Source of the DNA: Ceratopteris richardii | Taxonomy: Eukaryota > Streptophyta > Polypodiopsida > Polypodiales > Pteridaceae | Assembly (NCBI GenBank): GCA_020310875.1 | Contig: CM035413.1 | Coordinates: 186,869,855 to 186,933,854 of the forward strand | DNA: 64,000 nucleotides | Direction: 5' to 3' | Shown: piece after piece, positions 58,027 to 64,000 of the stretch | How positions within the stretch are numbered: the first letter of the stretch is position 1 | How the letters are laid out: each line of letters begins with the position of its first letter | Notes under the pieces: generated by a model | What the model was told of the DNA's origin: nothing | Database searches by the model: none | What the model saw: only the letters and a program-made list of their open reading frames with translations | Program-made: the position numbers and the translations under genes

Positions 58027-58986
58027 TCAGACATTCTCTTGAACATCCCTATGTGTAGCATTTTTATGCATGCTAATTAGAGGACTAATATCCTCAAACA
58101 ACACTCTTCTTACTTCAACATCCTTAATGGGCTGTTTATGCATCTTAAAATCATTGAAAATGACATCACTACTTCCGATCACTGATTGTGTTTCAGGATC
58201 CCATAAGCGATATCCAAATTGTCCTTCTTGATCATATCCAAGAAAAATGCATTTCTTTGACTTATGTTCCAACTTTTGTCCAAGATTTTTGGGTATATGA
58301 ACATATGCTTCACATCCAAAAGCTCGAAGATGATCATAATATGGTGGCTTCCCTATCCATGAATCTTGTGCCACTTTCAGACCTTTTGCAGTACTAGGTG
58401 AAAGGTTAATCACAAGAAGTGCAGTTGATACTGCTTTTGCCCAAAATCCTTGTGAGAGTTTTGCATGATGCAACATAGAAATTACTCTATCTTGAATAGT
58501 TCTATTCATCCTTTCAACTACACCATTCTATACTGGAGTATAAGGAGCTATAAGCTCTCTATGAATCCCTCTAGACAGGCAGAAAAGGTAGAATTCATGT
58601 GAGGTATACTCACCCCCATTACATGAATGTAAAGCCTTAAGCTTACTTCCTTTTTCAATCTCAACCGATGCAAGCCATTTTCTGAAAGTAAGGAATACCT
58701 CATCCTTCAATTTCATATGATATACCCAAACTTTTCTAGTAGCATCATCTATGAAAATGAAAAAGTAAAGAGAACCATCTAAGGACTTAGTGGGCATAGG
58801 ACCACACACATTTGTATGAATGAGCTCTAAAGGCTGAATTGAAAAGCCAATGTGCATTCTATGCACATTTTTGGTTTGCTTTCCATATTGACAATGCTCA
58901 CAAAAGGAAAAATCAGAGAAAGATAACATAGGTAAGTAGCTAGAACGAGAAAGATTTTCCATTCCACTATGAGATATATGGCCCAA
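58027..58986 (-). pseudogene. Copia F integrase
   Basis: The frame 58986-58528 carries GAG-pre-integrase GHISHSGMENLSR, LELIHTNVCGPM (first catalytic Asp replaced by Asn), YFFIFIDDATRKVWVYHMKL and HSCNGGEYTSHEF (second Asp replaced by Asn). After a stop in the conserved TPQ block near 58527, the frame 58509-58027 continues MNRTIQDRVISMLHHAKLSQ, FGCEAYVHIPKNLGQKLEHK and KKCIFLGYDQEGQFGYRLWD. Loss of two catalytic Asp residues and a stop make it inactive. Confidence 0.85.
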
Positions 58987-59047
58987 ATGACCATGCTAAA
59001 TACAAGCCATAGGTTGTTCAGTAATAGCTTTCTTCATTTGTCCTTTC

Positions 59048-59698
59048 TTATAAAAATAATGGCATTTGATATCCCTCTCCTTGGTTTACTTCTAATCTTA
59101 TTCCGTTGACTATTCTTTTCCTTGTTCTTGCTCCTCCCACATTGCTGATTATTTCCTTGGTAAGAATCACGAACATTATATGCATCTCCACTCTGAGTGC
59201 CAACCATAGATTTTCTACAAATCTACTCACCTAAGAGTGCTCCACATATGTCATCATAGACGATTTTACCACGAGGTGTATAATTGCTATAGCTGTGTAA
59301 AACCTATCCCATGATGATGGCAAGGTGCATAACAGCAATATTGCTTTCATTTCATTATCCATGACAATTTTTTGAGCCTATAACTGGGGGAATATAACAT
59401 CAAACTCATTTAGATGAGTAGCAACACTATTTTTGTCTTTCATGAAAAGGTCATATAAATTTCTTATGAAATATGCTTTATTTGATGTAGTCTCTTTTTC
59501 ATATGTATTGCATAACTTCTTCCAAAGCTGCTCTACGCTTTCACAGTCTAACACTGTAAAGTAAAAATTATCTGCGAGATGCAAGCGAATGGTAGACCTG
59601 ATCATTTCATATAACTCATCCCAATCATCTTTATCCATTTCAACAGGCTTCTTTGAACTCCCATTTATTGGTTTCCATTGCCTTTGTTGCATCAACAC
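59048..59698 (-). pseudogene. Copia F gag remnant
   Basis: The frame 59698-59378 reads WKPINGSSKKPVEMDKDDWD, then RLHLADNFYFTVLDCESVEQ, then LWKKLCNTYEKETTSNKAYF, a copia gag (UBN2-type) core. The knuckle region near 59230-59048 is in another frame. Stops near 59377 and 59235 break it. Confidence 0.75.
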
Positions 59699-59904
59699 AT
59701 CTTTAATCTAATTCTTGCATCGAGCAAAGTTTGTGCCATCAAATTTTCTAATCTCAAAATGGTCTTTGTCCTACAAGTTATAGCTCCTCCTCCAAACATT
59801 GGCACTAGACCCTAATCCTCCAGATGTGTCTGAGACCTCTGATGCAATGATGGTAGAGAACTGAATAGAATAATAATGGAGCTAGAATAGTCTGAACACC
59901 AACA

Positions 59905-60867
59905 AAATAAGTGTATCAAGGAGTCAATCGACCACTGTATAGTTGATAAAACAAAAAATGTGAAAAATTTTTGCCAAATTATCCATTACAAAATGAGCAT
60001 ATGAACAATGTCAAAATATCATAAAACTACAAGTACTGACATGTTTACCTGCATCGTGAATCACTAACTCCACTACATATAACCAGTTACCCAATAGAAG
60101 CCAACTAGGCTTATCGAGCACCTATGAACAACTATCATGCATCTCCTATGGTGAGGTTGGGTAAGTCTTCCACCTACATCATCAAAGAGACCCCAACATT
60201 TGGTTGTCTCCTAGTTAAGAAAACCTCACCATGGCACTCTTTATCAAACGTAATAGTCTTTATGCAAAAAACATGGTCGCTATATCAATGACCACATGGA
60301 CGTACATAAGTTGTATCCACAGAAGCGTATACGGTGTGTATGTGCTCAATATATGCAACAAAATGACACTAAAAGGCTGAATGCACAGCCCAAAAACTAG
60401 CCAACAACACCTCCATCAACTCTGATGTTTTAGGCTCAAAAACTTGCATAAATTTGTAGTAGCTGCTCCCACCAAAACTGAGAACCTTTCAAGAAACTTG
60501 TAGTTTTATGAGTGTGGCTAAAAACACAGCCTTAAAGTTTGATATTTATTGTTGGAGAAGTGCAAAGAACACTCTCCTGGATGTTCTTGGATCTATGTGG
60601 AGAGAAATATGTGTGAAAGTACTCCAAAATGGCTCCAGAAGACACCCCAAAAATGCTTCAAAAATAGGCTTTGAAAGCAAAGAATGAAGCTTTGAGGGAC
60701 CAACACGTGCCCAAGATAATGTTAACCTTAGTCTTTCCCCTTCTTTAGACACCACAAGAGTGTAGCTTAGTGGCAAGAGATTGCCACGGTTAAGCAAGCT
60801 CTAGGGGGAACAATACTCGGATGAGTGACCTCCCAAGAAGTACTGGGAACCTCTAGCTTCCTTGATC
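59905..60867 (+). repeat. Repeat J, copy 2 (with 5S-rRNA-like segment)
   Basis: Second copy of 46677-47628, same orientation, about 960 bp. An A-box-like tagcttagtgg is at 60763-60773 and a 5S-rRNA-like segment at 60789-60850. This copy keeps more of the 5S sequence (gttaagcaagct against GTTAAGCGTGCT of 5S). Confidence 0.7.
60789..60850 (+). other. 5S rRNA-derived segment (copy 2)
   Basis: Aligns without gaps over about 60 bases to the 3' half of plant 5S rRNA, from the A box (GTTAAGC..GCT) through box C (CGGATGAGTGACCTCCCAAGAAGT against AGGATGGGTGACCTCCTGGGAAGT; each quoted only in part). The 5S internal promoter elements are recognisable but mutated. Confidence 0.7.
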
Positions 60868-61055
60868 ATTGACCTCCTCCCTTGCACATTGCCGACAGTG
60901 ACTTCGGTGACTTGGATGACAAGGTATGCCGAGGACTATGCCTTGGTCGCTGCCTTAGCCATAAGACTTGGAGAAAACCTTGGGTGGGTGGGCAAGTGCT
61001 CCCTTCACTCGCACAAAAGGTACAAATTTTTTACTTCAAAATGCTCTGATACCAA

Positions 61056-61352
61056 TGAAGTGTTTTGGTGGTGATGCACCACGATGCATTCTCCTTCTTT
61101 GAGAGCTCCACGATGAAATCCTCGGAGTAGATAATTGAGCTCCTAGGGTCACACACGATACTATACATAGAGGCTGTAGAATACGTAGAAAACACAGTAG
61201 AGAGGGAGCATGAACATAGACTTCTTAGGTGTTACAATGCGGCCAAACTTACAGTCTGTGATTGACTAGGCCACTATATGTTTTATTAAAGAACATTTAC
61301 AAAGAAGTTTCTGATGGTCATTTGGCCTTTCACATGGACAATAATGATCACA
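61056..61352 (-). repeat. 5' LTR of copia F
   Basis: 297 bp, tgaagtgttttggtgg...aatgatcaca, beside the primer-binding site. Confidence 0.88.
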
Positions 61353-63016
61353 ATGTACTGCCTCTTCAGTTGCCCGCATGGTGGCCACATAGGGATCTTT
61401 TGGTTCAGATAACATACCAAAATGTTGCTCAAAGTGTTCTCAAACCTTCAAAACCAAGGCTAGCAATTGCCCAAGCTGTAATGTTATGGGAGAGGACTTC
61501 AGCATAGACCATACATCCTCCACTTTTGCATTTTGGGTGCCTTTCAAAGCCTTTGTTAATACTTTAGAAGTTGTTTTGATATGCGACATCGATGGTTGCT
61601 ATTTCTTGGTAATTGGTTCCCATGGAGGAAATACCATTGGCTCTTCTTCTACCCACTTTTGTGATGTGTTCATCATTCTTGATTGTTCTTTAAAACCTAG
61701 TTCCTAGACTGCAACAATAGGCTATAATAGTCCATCAGATCATGTCTATACAATAGCTACCTGAGTATCTAGTTCTAAAAGGATGACCAAATTGGTCATG
61801 GGGTTTTCTTTCTCTTTCATGCATTCACTATACTCATGGGCCTCTTTATAGTGTCTATAGATATGTCCCATTTCTCCATAGAAGTAACATCTTATTGATC
61901 CCCTTGGTGCAAAAATCAATGATGTGGCTATGATCAGGATGGCTGTTGTATTAATCCTTGTTGCAGATTTATTTGACTATACCTTGGATATCTAGTGTTT
62001 CTCAAATGTGGTGGTCCATAAGTATTATGCGATAGAGATTCAGTTACGCAGCATTCACTATGAACCAATTCTAGGCCTTAGTATTATACACACAGTAAAT
62101 TGTATCATGGGTGTCCATATTACAAATTATGCAATGTAGTTCATTTAATATGTACTTCACTGCAATGTGTCTTGGGTTCTTACATTTCAAATATAAAATT
62201 TTCTTAGTGCATTCATACCTTTATCGTTTGCAACCATAATCCATTCTAGGTCCATAGTGAAAAACCACCAACCTTGTTCTCTAGTTGCAAAGCCTGATCT
62301 ATGTTAGTGTCCAACGGTAATCTGCTAGTGCTCCAAATTATCATGATGTGTTTCAACTATGGGTTCAGACCGTTAATGAACCATTATGTAATTTCTTCTA
62401 TGGGTAACTTACTTTCAGTTTTTAGTTGTCATAAATGCATCTTGAAAATGATGGTATAGCCCTGAATAGTCTGATTAGGCTTCTATCAGTTGTTTTGCAA
62501 ATAATCAAGAATTTGGGCGGGAATTTTCTTGGATCAGAATCTCTATAGGAAAGCTTCGTTGATTGTTTCATAAGTAATAAAGTGTTTAATGTCATATTCA
62601 GCGAGCCACTTTGCTACTTTGTTCACCAGGGTTGTTTGGAAAATCTTGGCCTTATCTTCACTATTTGCCATAAGGTTAGCCATACTTTCAATTACATCCA
62701 AATTCACTTCAAATGCTCACACATGAGCATTTGTGTCGTCTCTAGGGAGTCCCCGAAACTTGGTATACAAAATTCCCATTGGGTAATATTCCCTCTATGC
62801 ATCATCCACCATTTATTTATTATCCTAGTGCTTCACTATAAGAACTCTTTCTTCGGTATCAATTTCGATCGATACTGGAAGGTCAACTTGATTGTTTGAT
62901 TCCTCCTGATTCTGTCCTTCATATACTACAAACTCCTTAGTATCCACGGCATGTTGTAAGCCTATATAGCCATTAGGGCAAAAAACGGCCCAAAAAGGGC
63001 CGTGTAAGGATTTCAA
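61353..63016 (-). pseudogene. Gypsy I gag and nucleocapsid remnant
   Basis: Collinear with 22270-23720 and beyond of element B. From the left: sequence matching the protease leader (cctcttcagttgcccgcatg near 61360), a degenerate knuckle (CYFYGEMGHIYRHY near 61870-61910, two Cys replaced by Tyr), second and third knuckle remnants (61990-62230), and the gag domain (FITYETINEAFL-like near 62530-62580, KFRGLPRDDTNAHV near 62720-62770). An acidic part lies at 63016-62825. Frames are broken many times. No 5' LTR was identified to its right. Confidence 0.7.
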
Positions 63017-63332
63017 TTAGTTGTGCTTAATCTGAATTAAAGTTGTTAAATCCTTAAAGAAATTCCGTGTAAGTTCATTTAAAACGTATCTTATGCAAAA
63101 TTTGAAGAGAGAGAAACTCGTATGATAATCATGAAAAGTTTGTGTGATATCTTACGCCTCGAAGTTTGTGCTCATCGGGCGCTGATCAAAATTCGAATTT
63201 TCCTCTTGTTCAAGGACCTATATAATATGTGCTGATGATGTTTTGTGCTTTTTTACTCTACTTTTCATAACAGGCCTGTTTCTCTCTTTCACGTCATTTT
63301 AGACACTTGCCGATCACTTTTCATAGCAGACC
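63017..63332. other. Upstream sequence of the unknown plus-strand frame
   Basis: AT-rich, no coding seen. A TATA-like ctatataatatg lies at about 63219-63230, some 110 bp before the ATG at 63333. It could be a promoter, but there is no further support. Confidence 0.3.
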
Positions 63333-63854
63333 ATGGAGAACCTTAACCCAAATACTCTCGCTGAGCTTTCAAACAAGTGAAATCATTGTGAAAAGTTCCA
63401 TATCAACATTGCAGTTAGGCAGGAGTATGCGATGACAAGAAAAGTATTCCGGAGGGCTCTTCATCCTCCTGAAGTGGATGGATTGTGAAAGGAAGGCAAG
63501 AAACATATCGACATATGGGCAGATGGATCTATTTATCCAATTGATCCACAAACTAGAAGGTATCCCCCTTTTCATAACCTTCATGATCTAATTAGATTTG
63601 TAGGAGATGGTGAGGATGGTTTACGAGGCTATTGTTCAAGGCTTTGGGATATTTCAAGGAATTATGTACCATATATAAACTATCTACAAAACACACTACA
63701 TCATAATGATTTACATATGAGGGAGCCAGAAAACAAATTATCTACTTTATCTTCTCAGTTAGAATCTTTTAAAAAAATGAAAGGAACTCCTATAGGTTTG
63801 AGAATGCGGTCAAAACAAATAAAACCTATAGGAGTTTCTGTAATGAAATTTTGA
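63333..63854 (+). pseudogene. Unrecognised coding-like frame with two in-frame TGA stops
   Basis: From ATG 63333 one frame stays coding-like for about 173 codons, broken only by TGA at codons 16 and 52, and ending in TGA at 63852-63854. It contains MENLNPNTLAELSNK at the start, then HIDIWADGSIYPIDPQTRRY, RFVGDGEDGLRGYCSRLWDI and LESFKKMKGTPIGLRMRSKQ. I do not recognise the family. Both internal stops are TGA, which fits deamination of methylated CGA codons. It may be an old gag-like or host gene. The sequence after it (63855-64000) is AT-rich and shows nothing clear. Confidence 0.35.
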
Positions 63855-64000
63855 GTCAAAATGATGTTTTAATACTATTGAAACTAAATGAAAATACATG
63901 CTTGAAACGCTTTGTTTTCCAAAAACTCATCACAGAAATGAATCTGTTACTAGAACCATCTCAAATTCAGAAGATTTGTGATAGCGTCAAAGTGACTAGG

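Larger units (their letters stand above)
59699..61055 (-). other. Copia F leader containing repeat J
   Basis: About 1.36 kb between gag and the 5' LTR, much longer than the roughly 100-bp leader of copia D. Most of it (59905-60867) is repeat J. The remaining 60868-61055 ends at the primer-binding site. Repeat J was probably inserted here. Confidence 0.6.
55912..61352 (-). mobile_element. Copia F, full-length but inactive
   Basis: 5441 bp. LTRs are 55912-56209 (298 bp) and 61056-61352 (297 bp), both TGAAGT...CACA or AACA. The flanks ATCTA (55907-55911) and ATGTA (61353-61357) differ at one base, fitting an aged 5-bp target duplication. The primer-binding site reads TTGGTATCAGAGCA on the minus strand beside the right LTR (61055-61042). 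A polypurine run (ttgggggag) lies beside the left LTR. The interior has copia domains in order with several stops. Repeat J copy 2 lies in its long leader. Gypsy I sequence continues on both sides. Confidence 0.9.

Noticed and set aside
62985..63003. Perfect 7-bp stem hairpin acggccc/gggccgt with a 5-base loop, terminator-like
   Set aside because: Rho-independent terminators do not apply in a plant nuclear genome, and such short hairpins are common by chance.

Overview
The window is nuclear DNA of a land plant, built almost entirely of nested transposable elements. The evidence is Ty1/copia and Ty3/gypsy elements with initiator-Met-tRNA type primer-binding sites, CACTA ends, a plant L1-type LINE, a TRIM, fragments of a plant-specific Pol IV/V largest subunit and of a DCD-domain gene, GT-AG introns, and long GA/CA/TA microsatellites. 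The species cannot be named from the sequence. I see no intact host gene. The only full-length apparently intact coding region is the gag-pol polyprotein of a young copia element (38992-43062).

Layout. 1-2053: LINE on the minus strand (ORF1 plus the start of ORF2). 4253-4918: 3' end of an old copia. 4919-25670, and probably on to about 63016: an old minus-strand gypsy element (called H here, with I for its probable right part), opened up by later insertions. These are a CACTA-like element (7149-14059) carrying pieces of two or three plant genes, a complete but decayed gypsy element B (15862-25044, 4-bp target duplication, inserted at the catalytic motif of the H reverse transcriptase), a second CACTA end (25671), a large central nest, and copia F (55912-61352).

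Central nest. A minus-strand copia copy (about 27720-30178) contains a 974-bp TRIM that has three LTRs, one inverted (28887-29860, target duplication CTCTT). Copia E is split into 30184-30724 and 44764-46541 by gypsy G (30730-44758, target duplication ACACA). G has gag and protease but no polymerase; in its place are two 1.86-1.89 kb direct repeats, each with 282-bp inverted arms. Copia D (38178-43809, target duplication ATTAT, LTRs that look identical) sits in the right LTR of G and is the youngest insertion. Two copia copies of one family lie head to head (47632-52354 minus, 52359-55407 plus). A 0.96-kb repeat present twice (46677-47628 and 59905-60867) carries a 5S-rRNA-like segment.

Most notable content. 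(1) The CACTA-like element has captured intron-containing fragments of an RNA polymerase IV/V largest-subunit gene, which belongs to the RNA-directed DNA methylation machinery that silences transposons, plus tandem copies of a DCD-domain gene fragment. (2) The gypsy family of B and H carries an extra ORF between integrase and the 3' LTR, coding for a globular domain, a basic patch and a coiled coil. (3) The TRIM with a perfect 280-bp LTR palindrome. (4) The rearranged interior of G. Boundaries given as 'about' were placed by eye from homology between copies inside the window.
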